A stretch of DNA of 64,000 nucleotides. Source: an uncultured Gammaproteobacteria bacterium. Lineage in GTDB: Bacteria > Pseudomonadota > Gammaproteobacteria > Eutrophobiales > Eutrophobiaceae. The DNA lies in the NCBI GenBank assembly GCA_958295485.1, contig OY282354.1, positions 992,001-1,056,000 of the forward strand. Direction: 5' to 3'. A model generated the notes under the pieces. The model was not told the DNA's origin, did no database searches, and worked only from the letters and a program-made list of their open reading frames with translations. A program made the translations under genes and the position numbers. Below, one piece after another: positions 25,400-34,282 of the stretch (position 1 is its first letter; each line of letters opens with the position of its first letter).

Positions 25400-25702
25400 T
25401 TATTCCTCGAGCAGGCCGTGGTTTTTTATCAGTTTCGTCAGACGCTCGTCAGGATAGACGGCCTCGATTTGTTGCGCCTCCCGCTGGGCGATCATTTGCG
25501 GATCACCCGCGCCTTCCTGGATGGATTTCACCCTTTTCCACTCATCCATATAAGCGTCATTGCTGTGTTTACGCGCGCGCATGGCGGCCCGGTCTATAGC
25601 CTGTTGAAAGCGCGGACTTAACAGCGCCTTGCCTCTTTTCCGGCCTTCTTTCACGATCACTTGCGAAGGAATATCACGCCAATAAACTACGATTTTTTCC
25701 AT
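25400..25702 (-). CDS. Small conserved 'virulence factor' family protein
   Basis: A 100-residue protein (IVVYWRDIPSQVI, then a long charged helix). It matches what I remember of the family labelled virulence factor (PF13769). From memory it recurs beside MttB-type methyltransferases and corrinoid proteins in marine Proteobacteria, so its real role is probably in methyl transfer rather than virulence. No catalytic motif is seen. It overlaps nothing but is 4 bp from the MetV gene. Confidence 0.65.
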   Translation of the reverse strand: MEKIVVYWRDIPSQVIVKEGRKRGKALLSPRFQQAIDRAAMRARKHSNDAYMDEWKRVKSIQEGAGDPQMIAQREAQQIEAVYPDERLTKLIKNHGLLEE

Positions 25703-25759
25703 TACCCGGGTCTCCTTCCAACCCCCTCCAGGGGGAGGGAATGTTTCTCTCTCGCATCT

Positions 25760-26494
25760 TCAGGCATTGATGGTTTCCCGCGTTTTTACAATACGCGTGG
25801 CCGTATCAGCGGCTTCAGCCGCGTCCCGGCAATAGGCATCGGCGCCCACTGCCCTGCCGAATTCCTCGTTCAACGGCGCGCCGCCGACCATGACGATATA
25901 ATCGTCGCGGATGTCTTGGCTGACCAGCTCATCAATTACTACTTTCATATAGGGCATGGTGGTGGTAAGCAGCGCCGACATGCCTAAAATATTCGGCTCG
26001 TGTTCTTCCAGCGCAGCAAAATAATTCTCGACGCTATTGTTGATGCCGATGTTGATGACTTGAAAACCGGCGCCCTCCATCATCATGGCCACAAGGTTCT
26101 TGCCGATGTCGTGGATGTCACCCTTGACGGTGCCGATCACCATTTTCCCGATGGGTTTTGCGCCTGTTTCCGCCAACAGCGGTCGCAATACTCCCATACC
26201 GCCCTTCATGGCATTGGCCGCGAGCAACACCTCCGGCACGAATAAAATTCCGTCGCGAAAATCAACCCCGACGATCTGCATGCCACCGACCAATGCCTCG
26301 TTCAAGACCTTGTCGGCGACCCAGCCCCTGTCCAGGAGAATCTGCGTGCCTTCGATAATCTCTTCTTTAAGGCCGTCGTAGAGATCATCGTGCATTTGTT
26401 CCACCAGCTCGGCGTTATCCAACTCGGACAGAACAAGCTCACTCTCACTCTCGATCTCGTCGTCTTGAATTTTTTTCAGGGCTTCTTCATTCAT
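25760..26494 (-). CDS. Corrinoid (B12-binding) methyl-carrier protein
   Basis: A 244-residue corrinoid protein of the MtbC/MttC type. A helical cap domain (about 30-115) is followed by a Rossmann B12 domain with the base-off signature GDIHDIGKNLV (cobalt-binding His in DxHxxG), then SALLTTTM and GGAPLN. It shuttles the methyl group between MttB-type methyltransferase and the methyl-THF methyltransferase. ATG 26494 (MNEEALKK) is preferred to the longer frame. An acidic N-terminal stretch (about 9-30) precedes the cap. Confidence 0.88.
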   Translation of the reverse strand: MNEEALKKIQDDEIESESELVLSELDNAELVEQMHDDLYDGLKEEIIEGTQILLDRGWVADKVLNEALVGGMQIVGVDFRDGILFVPEVLLAANAMKGGMGVLRPLLAETGAKPIGKMVIGTVKGDIHDIGKNLVAMMMEGAGFQVINIGINNSVENYFAALEEHEPNILGMSALLTTTMPYMKVVIDELVSQDIRDDYIVMVGGAPLNEEFGRAVGADAYCRDAAEAADTATRIVKTRETINA

Positions 26495-26527
26495 AATTAT
26501 CAATCCCAAAGTCAACAGGTTATTCAA

Positions 26528-28063
26528 CTAATAATTCTTGTCCGGAAACTCCGATTTACGCCGTTCGATAAATGCCAATAAGGCTTGATCAATCCCCTCG
26601 TCCAGGGGAGGCGCAACATAATCTTCCAGCATTTTTTTCCAAATCCCGTTGGCGCGTTGCGCCGTATCCATGGCGCCGTCCTCCTCCCACTGTTCAAAAC
26701 TGTTGTTATCCGCCATCATGGAACGGCAAAAAGCCGTCTCGAAGTTGGCCTGGGTATGGGCGGCTCCCAGGAAATGATTGCCCGGGCCCACTTCGCGCAG
26801 CGCCTCCATGGCCTGGCCGTTTTCCGACATGTCCACCCCTTGCAGCAGCGCCCCTATCATGTTGGCCTGGTCCGCGTCCATGACGAATTTTTCATAGCCC
26901 ATGACGAGTCCGCCCTCCAGCCAGCCGGCCGTGTGCAGCATGAAATTAACGCCGGCCAGGGCGGCCGTTTGCAAGGTATTGGCCGATTCATAGGCGGCCT
27001 GCGCATCGGCGATCTTTGCTCCGCACAACCCCCCGCCACTACGAAAGGGAACGCCTAAGCGGCGCGCCAGCGCCGCGGCGATGTAAAGTATCAAGCTGGG
27101 TTCCGGCGTGCCGAAGGTGGGGGCGCCGGATTGCATCGAAATGGCGGAGGAAAACGTCCCGAATACAACCGGCGCGCCGGGTTTGACCAGTTGGACAAAG
27201 GCCATGCCGGCGAGGGCCTCCGCCAATATCTGGGTGATGATGCCGACCACGGTCACCGGTGACATGGCGCCGGCTAATATAAATGGTGAAATGATCGTTG
27301 CCTGGTTATGGCGCGCGTAAACCTTGGCCGCGCCCAACATGGTGGCATCAAAGGTCATGGGTGAATTTGCGTTGATCAAGCTCGTGATCACCGTGTTTTG
27401 TTCCACGAATTCATCACCGAAAACGATCTTTGCCATGTCAACGGTGTCCTGGGCCCGGTCCGGCTGGGTCACCGACCCCATAAAGGGCTTATCACTGTAT
27501 TTGATATGGCTGTAAACCATATCGAAGTGTCGCTTGTTCACCGGCAGGTCCACCGGTTCGCAAACCGTGCCGCCAGAGTGATGCAGGCCGGGGCTCAGGT
27601 AGGTCAGTTTGACGAAATTACGAAAGTCTTCGATGTTTGCATAGCGCCGGCCTTCATCTAAATTGCGAATAAAAGGCGGGCCGTAGGCGGGCGCCAGTAC
27701 GGTGCGGTTGCCGCCTATGATGACGTTGCGACGTGGATTGCGCGCGTGTTGCGTATATTCCGCCGGCGCCGAGCCTTGAATAATGAAGCGACACATGCCC
27801 TTGGGAAAGCGCACCCTTTCCTTGTCTACATCGGCGCCGGCGTCCTGCCATATGGCCAGCGCCTCCGGGTCATCACGAAAATCGATCCCGATTTCCGCTA
27901 AAACCACGTCGGCATTTTCTTCGATCAGCTCCAGACCGGCCTCATCCATGAGCTCATAGAAAGGAATCTTCCGATCGATAAACGCCGCTGCCGGCGCCTG
28001 TCGCCGCGCGGCTTGCCGGGCGCTCCGGCCACCGGCCCGCTTATGTCGTGGTTGAGCGATCAT
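26528..28063 (-). CDS. MttB-superfamily quaternary-amine:corrinoid methyltransferase
   Basis: A 511-residue protein of the trimethylamine methyltransferase family; ATG 28084 would add seven residues. The frame is uninterrupted, with no in-frame amber codon, so it is a non-pyrrolysine member. Known members of that group include MtgB (glycine betaine), MtpB (proline betaine) and MtcB (carnitine). Landmarks include PAYGPPFI, LTYLSPGLHHSGG, GTPEPSLILYIAAALARR and EVGPGNHFLG. It would demethylate a trimethylammonium substrate onto the corrinoid protein; glycine betaine is the best guess, carnitine the alternative. First gene of a seven-gene operon. Confidence 0.85.
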   Translation of the reverse strand: MIAQPRHKRAGGRSARQAARRQAPAAAFIDRKIPFYELMDEAGLELIEENADVVLAEIGIDFRDDPEALAIWQDAGADVDKERVRFPKGMCRFIIQGSAPAEYTQHARNPRRNVIIGGNRTVLAPAYGPPFIRNLDEGRRYANIEDFRNFVKLTYLSPGLHHSGGTVCEPVDLPVNKRHFDMVYSHIKYSDKPFMGSVTQPDRAQDTVDMAKIVFGDEFVEQNTVITSLINANSPMTFDATMLGAAKVYARHNQATIISPFILAGAMSPVTVVGIITQILAEALAGMAFVQLVKPGAPVVFGTFSSAISMQSGAPTFGTPEPSLILYIAAALARRLGVPFRSGGGLCGAKIADAQAAYESANTLQTAALAGVNFMLHTAGWLEGGLVMGYEKFVMDADQANMIGALLQGVDMSENGQAMEALREVGPGNHFLGAAHTQANFETAFCRSMMADNNSFEQWEEDGAMDTAQRANGIWKKMLEDYVAPPLDEGIDQALLAFIERRKSEFPDKNY

Positions 28064-28085
28064 TGAGTATGGTATCCAGGGCAAG

Positions 28086-28114
28086 TTAAAACACTGCCGT
28101 TCGCGGCGGCAGTT
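28086..28114 (-). terminator. Terminator-like hairpin after the AraC gene
   Basis: On the minus strand ACTGCCG (28113-28107) pairs with CGGCAGT (28099-28093) across a 7-base loop and is followed by GTTTTAA. This lies between the AraC-family gene and the MttB operon and would separate the two transcription units. The remaining 170 bp of the gap hold no gene. Confidence 0.5.
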
Positions 28115-28291
28115 TGGATTAGACCGGTATTTCGTGTATGCAAAGGCACGACAATTTTACATATGTATACGACATGATCCGGGAAACAGGTATTGGGAAA
28201 CAGGGAAGAATGAGTAGTAATCCTCACTTGGAGGCAGAAGGTAAAACAAATATGAAGAATATCTTTAACCTGCGTTGCCTGGGGATGGCAA

Positions 28292-29272
28292 CTATTTGTT
28301 ATCCGTTGTCTGGTCCTGGTTGCGAAAAGCGTTGGGCGATACGTGATATTGCTGCTTGAAGCGTTTGTTGAAATGCGCGGTGTCCGAGAAGCCCCAATAA
28401 AAGGCGATGTCAGAAATTTTTCTGTGCCTCATGCGCGGGTTCAACAGGTCGATTGCGCAAAAATTCAAGCGCTGACGAAAAACGTATTGTTTTACCGTTT
28501 CGTCGGCGGAATGAAACAGCCAATGCAGGTATCGCAATGACATGCCTCCCGCTTTTGCGATCGCGGCCGGCGACAGTTCCGGGTCGCGGATATTGATCTT
28601 GATGTAATTTTTGACGTGATGCAACTGGGTGACGCGCAATGGTTTTGGAACGTCGCTGCTCCCTATGTCCAGCGCATTGACCAGCACGCCTATGGTGGCG
28701 TCGATTAAGGCATAGTTATCCTTGCAGCCGCCATCGAATACCGACCTGGATAATGATTTAACGTGATCGGCCAGGAGGAGACCACTGTTGGATTGCCCGT
28801 CCAGGGAGCGCCGGATTGAGAACCATGATCGAGGCAGCCAGGATTGAAACCGTGGCAACGGCAGAACGACGGATATTTTATGCAGTCGCTCCTGAACCTG
28901 GAAAGACATGGGCTTTGTGCTGTCCCAGATCAGCAAGTCGCCCCGCTTCAGGGTTATTTTCTCACCGTTGAAATTGATATTCTCGCGGCCCTGAAGCACG
29001 ACCTGTATGGTAAGTGTCTCCAGACCGTCCGCCATGATGCCGGCGCGGGTACGGGTGGCGGCGCAAGGGTCGCAAGTACACTCGATGATCTTCAGGATGT
29101 TATCGTCATAATGCTTGACGGTACCGAAAAAGTCTGACGTCTCCGGTTTATCTACTTCCCAGCGACCATAAGCCTCGTTCAGCACGCTTGTCCAGGCATC
29201 GTACCGGTCACTTCTCGCCAATTCACCTGTTGTCCAGGTACTAACAAACGATTGACCCATATCAACCCCCAT
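28292..29272 (-). CDS. AraC-family transcriptional regulator
   Basis: A 326-residue regulator with an N-terminal AraC_binding_2-like sensor domain (about 20-180: LTIQVVLQGRENINFNGEKI is the core of the cupin-like part) and a C-terminal pair of helix-turn-helix motifs (about 220-320: AGGMSLRYLHWLFH and AFYWGFSDTAHFNKRFKQQYHVSP). The start at 29272 has GAGG at good spacing. Being directly upstream of the MttB operon on the same strand and divergent from an SSS transporter, it probably controls one or both. Confidence 0.82.
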   Translation of the reverse strand: MGVDMGQSFVSTWTTGELARSDRYDAWTSVLNEAYGRWEVDKPETSDFFGTVKHYDDNILKIIECTCDPCAATRTRAGIMADGLETLTIQVVLQGRENINFNGEKITLKRGDLLIWDSTKPMSFQVQERLHKISVVLPLPRFQSWLPRSWFSIRRSLDGQSNSGLLLADHVKSLSRSVFDGGCKDNYALIDATIGVLVNALDIGSSDVPKPLRVTQLHHVKNYIKINIRDPELSPAAIAKAGGMSLRYLHWLFHSADETVKQYVFRQRLNFCAIDLLNPRMRHRKISDIAFYWGFSDTAHFNKRFKQQYHVSPNAFRNQDQTTDNK

Positions 29273-29542
29273 CGAGCCACCTCGATGTCTTTAGTAAATC
29301 ACGGTATCCCCGCGTATTATTTATACCACAAATCGTTTGCGCCTTCATATATGCTTAATTTCGCAGATAAACAAGTTATTTTCAACAACATTATATTCAT
29401 TGTTGTTATAACGCAACGAAGGCAAAACAGCCCCCAAATCCTCATCCGCTCCCGGTCAGTTTCTTGCCATGTTTTTAACAAGCGTCTACTATAAAATCCA
29501 GGCATAATTGTTTTGCCATAAGTTCTCACTCAGGAGCTAAAG
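29273..29542. promoter_or_regulatory. Divergent araC / SSS-transporter intergenic region
   Basis: No ORF is supported. The region is AT-rich (29310-29410) and likely holds both promoters. It includes AAAACAGCCCCCAAA at 29424-29438, a motif that returns twice as an inverted repeat just after the transporter gene (31001-31016, 31062-31077). Confidence 0.45.
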
Positions 29543-30985
29543 ATTAACGTCCTTGTCATTGCATTAATTGCATATCTTGTATTGCTGGTGGGTATGGCTG
29601 CGTGGTGTCGGCGGGAAACCAGGAACGTCGAGGGTTATTACGTAGCCGGCAAGAAAGTGCCTTACTGGGTTGCCGCCTTCAGCACCAACACTACCGGAGA
29701 GAGCGGCTGGTTGCTATTGGGGCTGACCGGCATGGGCTATATGGTAGGCGTTCACGCTCTTTGGGTTGCTTTGGGCGAGACGATCGGCGTTGGTTTGAGT
29801 TGGGTGTTGCTGGCGCGCAGGTTAAAAGTGGCAACCGATGAATATCAGTCAATCACCGTGCCGGATTATCTTGCCAGTCGTTTTCAGGATAAACGTCATT
29901 ATCTCAGGTTGCTCTCCGTTTTGATCATTCTCAGCATGGTGGGTGTATACACCACTGCCCAGATGATCACCGTCGGCAAGGCCTTTGGCGCGTTCCTGCA
30001 AATGGATTACAAATACGGCGTAGCCCTGGGCGCGTTGATTACCCTGGTCTATACCTCTGTCGGCGGTTTCAAAGCCGTTGCCTATACCGACCTGATACAA
30101 GGCGTGCTGATGTTAATGGCGTTGATAGTCATCCCCATTGTTGGTTTGTATACAGTGGGTGGCGTGGGTGAGATGCTGACTGCCCTGAATGAAATCGATG
30201 CAAGCCTTTTATATCCCATGGGAGAATATGGCTGGTCGATTGCGGGAATTATTGCAGTCGCCAGTTTTCTGGCTATAGGACTGCCGTTTTTAGGGGTCCC
30301 TCAATTAATGGTTCGGTTTATTTCCTTGCGCAGCAAAGACGAAGTTTACAAAGCCGGGGCAATATCCGTAACCTGTATCGCATTGTTTGATGTTGGCGCG
30401 GTATTAATTGGCATGACCGGCCGCATCATATTTCCTGACTTGGTTGACGCTGAAACCATCATGCCGGTTATGAGCGCCGAGTTGTTTCCGCCAATACTTA
30501 CCGGTATCTTCATGGTGGTCGTGTTGGCCGCGGTTATGTCAACAGTGGATTCCCTGTTGATTTTGGCGTCTTCCGCGGTAGTCAGGGACCTCCTGCAAAA
30601 GATTATCAGGCTCCCATACAGCACTGAGAAATTAACCAGAATCGGTAAAATAGTGACCATCATAATCGGGTTGAGCGCCATGATGTTCGCACTGACCGAA
30701 GTCAAACTTATCTTCTGGTTTGTATTATTTGCCTGGTCAGGATTGGGCGCGGCGTTTGCGCCCGTGCTGATATGTTCCTTGTTATGGCGAAAGACAACCT
30801 GGGCCGGCGCATTTACAGGAATGCTCGCGGGATTCGTGACCACGCTCGTCTGGATACTGTTCTTCAAGGAAGTCAGCCATGGATTGTATGAAATGATTCC
30901 CGGATTTATCATGGGGCTGTTATTTACGATCATAGTCAGTTTATATACTCAAACAGGAAAGCAGTCTGCCGGGAGTTCCCGTTAA
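29543..30985 (+). CDS. Sodium:solute symporter (SSS family)
   Basis: A 480-residue inner-membrane Na+ symporter of about 13 helices, PutP-like (EGYYVAGKKVPYWVAAFSTNTTGESGW near 30-55; GLPFLGVPQLMVRF; AAVMSTVDSLLI is the conserved Na2-site Ser region). The best start is ATT 29543, six bases after AGGAG (29532-29536), giving INVLVIALIAYLVLLVGM; no in-frame ATG precedes the first helix, the first one being internal at 29594. Substrate could be proline or a betaine. The divergent AraC gene and nearby methyl-transfer operon favour a quaternary amine. Confidence 0.85.
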   Translation: MNVLVIALIAYLVLLVGMAAWCRRETRNVEGYYVAGKKVPYWVAAFSTNTTGESGWLLLGLTGMGYMVGVHALWVALGETIGVGLSWVLLARRLKVATDEYQSITVPDYLASRFQDKRHYLRLLSVLIILSMVGVYTTAQMITVGKAFGAFLQMDYKYGVALGALITLVYTSVGGFKAVAYTDLIQGVLMLMALIVIPIVGLYTVGGVGEMLTALNEIDASLLYPMGEYGWSIAGIIAVASFLAIGLPFLGVPQLMVRFISLRSKDEVYKAGAISVTCIALFDVGAVLIGMTGRIIFPDLVDAETIMPVMSAELFPPILTGIFMVVVLAAVMSTVDSLLILASSAVVRDLLQKIIRLPYSTEKLTRIGKIVTIIIGLSAMMFALTEVKLIFWFVLFAWSGLGAAFAPVLICSLLWRKTTWAGAFTGMLAGFVTTLVWILFFKEVSHGLYEMIPGFIMGLLFTIIVSLYTQTGKQSAGSSR

Positions 30986-31097
30986 TCTCGTCGAGAGCAG
31001 GTTTGGGGGCTGTTTTGGAGTGACTAAGGCCAGGGATGCGTGGGATGGGCCATGGAACGGAAAAACAGCCCCCAAACTCACTGTTAGCGGGAACTGC
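30962..31097 (+). terminator. Long imperfect inverted repeat at the transporter 3' end
   Basis: CAGTCTGCCGGGAGTTCCCG (30962-30981) matches the reverse complement of CGGGAACTGCCGACAG (31088 onward), and inside it GTTTGGGGGCTGTTTT (31001-31016) exactly matches the reverse complement of 31062-31077. The arms overlap the last codons of the transporter. The 45-base loop is large for a terminator, so RNA processing or a small mobile palindrome is equally possible. Confidence 0.55.
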
Positions 31098-31213
31098 CGA
31101 CAGTTTGTTTAATTTATCGCTGTGAGTTTATCGAAATTACTGGCGCCGGCCCGACGCCGTTGTACGATATGTCACTGTTTTAACGAAACTTTAACTAATC
31201 GGAAACCGGAAAC

Positions 31214-32386
31214 ATGACCCCTAACGTGGCCGCTTTTGACAAATGGATACGCTCAGGCTTTGCCGAGATGAACACGGAACTGGAAGAAATCTATTTTGCC
31301 AGGGAACAACGTCAGGTCGTCTCAGGCGTTGGCGACCACATCAAGGAAAAACTCGTCAATGAAGGTCGAAGTCATATCATCGATTTACTGGAAGAAGGCA
31401 ATACCGATCAGGGTTTCGAGAGCGCCTATGGTTTACTCGGTTGTGTCGGGTTGTATATGGCTGCCTGCCGCCGTCATGAAATTACCGAGCCGTCCCGCGA
31501 GACCACCTCGCCACTGATCGAAGCATCGGCGCTGGCCCTTCATTTGTCCACCACCCTTGGGGTGACACCGCGGTTTGCCACCGCTCATCTGGCGACCTGT
31601 AACCCGGCGCAAGACGGCGCTTACCGGACTTTTACTTTTCTGGAAGATGAAATCATATTCCTGAACTACAATACCCTCGGGATTTTTGCCTATCAAAGAG
31701 CGGCAGAGGCTTTACGGAAAATATTGCCCCTGGGTATTTCACACCCGGTGTCGTTCAACCTGTTTGAAGATGCCAGGTCAGCCCTGTCAGACGTCATCGA
31801 GTCCAATAACAAGCTCTATAATGAACTGGATACGGAGCGCTTTTTCAACTGTGTTCGCCCCTACTATAAACCTTATCGGGTGGGACCCAATATCTATCGC
31901 GGCGCCAATGCCGGTGATTTTGCCGGTATCAACATCGTCGATTTGCTGCTTGGTCTGTGTAACGCCAATAACCCGTCTTACGCGCAAATATTGGTGGACA
32001 AGTTTCTGTTCATGTTGCCGGAAGAACAGGAACTGTTAAAAGACTGCATGAGGAGGCGAAGTTTCCTCAACCGGTTTCTGGAGGCGATGCCTGAACACGG
32101 TAGCAAAGAATGGTACCAGAAGAACCTCAAGGCATTCCTGGAAGTGTGTGAAGCGCATGGCTGGGCAGCCGCGCAACATCACGATCAGCTGGTAGAGAAA
32201 TTTATTCAGCGACCGGCTGAAAAGTTTCCGGTCGAGGACTTGGTGAATATCACGGCCAGCGGCCCGCCACTGCCTGTGTTGCTGAATTCATTGGAAAAAT
32301 TGCGGGATTTAAGATTAGCCGCCGAGCGGGATGACATACCCAGTCGTTATTCAGACCTGCAACGCCTGAAAGCCAGCATCCGGTAA
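31214..32386 (+). CDS. PrnB/DUF1864-family heme protein
   Basis: A 390-residue member of DUF1864, the family of PrnB (monodechloroaminopyrrolnitrin synthase), which belongs to the indoleamine/tryptophan dioxygenase superfamily. Conserved blocks are WIRSGFAEMNTELEEIYFA, GLLGCVGLYMAACRRHE, PRFATAHLATCN, NYNTLGIFAYQRA, CVRPYYKPYRVG and GANAGDFAGIN. PrnB rearranges chlorinated tryptophan in pyrrolnitrin synthesis, but no halogenase is nearby, so the substrate here is unknown. It is a single gene. Confidence 0.75.
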   Translation: MTPNVAAFDKWIRSGFAEMNTELEEIYFAREQRQVVSGVGDHIKEKLVNEGRSHIIDLLEEGNTDQGFESAYGLLGCVGLYMAACRRHEITEPSRETTSPLIEASALALHLSTTLGVTPRFATAHLATCNPAQDGAYRTFTFLEDEIIFLNYNTLGIFAYQRAAEALRKILPLGISHPVSFNLFEDARSALSDVIESNNKLYNELDTERFFNCVRPYYKPYRVGPNIYRGANAGDFAGINIVDLLLGLCNANNPSYAQILVDKFLFMLPEEQELLKDCMRRRSFLNRFLEAMPEHGSKEWYQKNLKAFLEVCEAHGWAAAQHHDQLVEKFIQRPAEKFPVEDLVNITASGPPLPVLLNSLEKLRDLRLAAERDDIPSRYSDLQRLKASIR

Positions 32387-32432
32387 GCAACAGGCCATCC
32401 GATAGTGAAAATACGTCCAATGTGCCGTCAAA

Positions 32433-33836
32433 TCAGAGCGGTTTGAAGATCGTTTGTGCATTTTCGGACTTTAGTCGTCCGTAGAACTCTACCGCATAGC
32501 GGTCCGTCATGCCTGCGATGAAGTCGCAGATAGCGCGATCATGCTCCGAACCCGGAAGATTTGCAATAAGGTCCCGATAGTCATCCGGCAGTAGAAGTTC
32601 CCCACCTCGCTTCGATAGAGCGCAAAAGATTTCAGTGACTATGTCCGAGCCGCGGTACTCCACAGTCTTCAAACTTGGTGACTTTATGACCAACTCGTAG
32701 GTTAAATGTTTTAATAATTCAACTCGTCTCAGCAAGTCTCCCTTTAGCGTGATGGTGGAAAGCACGGGCGCCTCAGCGTTGATTTTTACAACCTCAACTC
32801 CCTCAACATATTCTCCAACCAGCTCTGACGTGAAATTTGTCCGGATTGCCCCTTCGTAATTCAGGTTTCGCGACGCCCGGTCAATGAGGGTAACCAGGAA
32901 AGCTAAATCTTCCCTGCTTCCTATGTTTAGATTATCTGGTTCAATGCCGAAAGATTTGAGATCGGATATACGTTCCAACCAAATATCCATAATATGTTTC
33001 AAGATATCATCCTCATTGAGTTTTGTCTTTTGCATCAGAATCTGGGCGAGCTTGTTGTCCGAGGCAGCCGAAATCATCCCGATCGGTGTAACGAATCCTG
33101 CCTTTAACGCATCCTCAAGATCGTACGTCGAGTAGGCAATGTCATCGGCCAAGTCCATGATCTGGCATTCGATAGTCTTTAATGACTCGCAGTTCATGTT
33201 CGGCCCGAGGACGGATCGCTTGATCCGATTCACCAATTTTTCTTCCGATCGGTAATACCCCTTTACCAAGGCGTCGTCATGTCCGCGCTTTGGCGGAATG
33301 CACTTGTCGTATTTTATCGTAGCAGCGAGAGTTCGATAGGTCAGGTTGAGCCCTGTCCGGCTGTCTTCACGAGTCGGGTTTGGTTGAACTCTGTCAGGGG
33401 ATATGAATATCTTCTTTTCCAGTCGGGCCAGGATTCTCAACGTTTGTGCATTTCCTTCGAACCCACCTTTCTCTTTCATACAGTCGTCGAGCGCTCTCTC
33501 ACCGTTGTGCCCAAATGGCGGGTGACCGAGGTCGTGGGCCAGTGCGGCTGTTTCGACCAAGTCCAAGTCTATCGGGTATTGGGTAAAATAGTCGTTGCTG
33601 TGGTTCAAACGTAATGCAATAGACTTGGCGATCTGTGCGACTTCCAGAGAATGCGTCAGTCGGTTGCGAAAGAAGTCCGACTCAACCCCTGGGAATAGCT
33701 GGGTTTTCCCTTGGAGACGGCGAAATGCGGGGCTGTGCAATAGTCGAGCATAGTCTCTCCGAAAGGGGCTCCTGTACGGAGTTTCGGGAAGGACAGGCTG
33801 CTCGCGCCCGCGATCAGCATCAGTATAGAGAGACAA
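32433..33836 (-). CDS. dgt: dGTP triphosphohydrolase (HD domain)
   Basis: A 467-residue HD-domain enzyme that splits dNTPs to deoxynucleoside and triphosphate. Visible are FRRLQGKTQLFP, FRNRLTHSLEVAQIA and the metal site AHDLGHPPFGHNGE, as well as MDLADDIAYSTYDLED. The start is TTG 33836, or an upstream codon slightly inside the preceding small ORF. Such enzymes control dNTP pools and some act against phages. The small Lys/Gln-rich ORF upstream seems co-transcribed. Confidence 0.85.
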   Translation of the reverse strand: MSLYTDADRGREQPVLPETPYRSPFRRDYARLLHSPAFRRLQGKTQLFPGVESDFFRNRLTHSLEVAQIAKSIALRLNHSNDYFTQYPIDLDLVETAALAHDLGHPPFGHNGERALDDCMKEKGGFEGNAQTLRILARLEKKIFISPDRVQPNPTREDSRTGLNLTYRTLAATIKYDKCIPPKRGHDDALVKGYYRSEEKLVNRIKRSVLGPNMNCESLKTIECQIMDLADDIAYSTYDLEDALKAGFVTPIGMISAASDNKLAQILMQKTKLNEDDILKHIMDIWLERISDLKSFGIEPDNLNIGSREDLAFLVTLIDRASRNLNYEGAIRTNFTSELVGEYVEGVEVVKINAEAPVLSTITLKGDLLRRVELLKHLTYELVIKSPSLKTVEYRGSDIVTEIFCALSKRGGELLLPDDYRDLIANLPGSEHDRAICDFIAGMTDRYAVEFYGRLKSENAQTIFKPL

Positions 33837-33849
33837 CTGCTGTGGGGTC

Positions 33850-34083
33850 TCAATTCGATTGAGATGGCTTCTCGATCGTTGTACGATCTTTCGCCTGTTG
33901 CGCCTTTTGTCCGGCCGTTATCTGACCTTTCGCCTGTTTGATTTTTTCCACATACTTCCTCAGTGGTTTAAGCTGCATGGCGGCCAGCTTGTTCGCCTGT
34001 TGATAGGCGGTGAGTGGTTTGCTATCCATTTGCTTCTCCGATGTTGAGCGCCTGGCAATCGACTTTGCCTTGTCGCATCTCAT
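33850..34083 (-). CDS. Small Lys/Gln-rich protein upstream of dgt
   Basis: A 77-residue hydrophilic helix-prone protein, or 59 residues if translation starts at MDSKPLTAYQQ. It contains AMQLKPLRKYVEKIKQAKGQ. I do not recognise it. It ends 14 bp before the dGTPase start on the same strand, and an AT-rich promoter-like stretch lies before it (34090-34160), so it heads the dgt transcript. Function unknown. Confidence 0.4.
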   Translation of the reverse strand: MRCDKAKSIARRSTSEKQMDSKPLTAYQQANKLAAMQLKPLRKYVEKIKQAKGQITAGQKAQQAKDRTTIEKPSQSN

Positions 34084-34282
34084 AATCCATTGAAAATATT
34101 ACTATTTTCCATATTGATATATTATTTTAGAATATGCATATAAATCAACTTAGTTATAAACTATGCATTGCCTAAGTCCAACAGGCTGCCAGTATAGTCG
34201 AGGTCAGGTTTCGGGGTCAAGGGGTTTTGTCAGGAACCTGTCATCTGAGCGAGATATTGAACCAGATCGGAGGCTGGCAATA

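Noticed and set aside
26528..28063. Pyrrolysine-containing trimethylamine methyltransferase
   Set aside because: The frame has no in-frame TAG and no pyl genes are present, so it belongs to the non-Pyl MttB group.
28064..28291. Riboswitch (cobalamin or glycine) before the MttB operon
   Set aside because: I could find no conserved B12-box or glycine-aptamer core; only a terminator-like hairpin is visible.
28138..28359. 73-residue plus-strand frame before the AraC gene end
   Set aside because: Overlaps the 3' end of the AraC regulator, no domain, and no clear ribosome-binding site for its first ATG.
32433..34083. Anti-phage defence module (dGTPase plus small protein)
   Set aside because: Housekeeping dGTPases look the same and no other defence gene is adjacent; kept only as dgt with an unknown small ORF.
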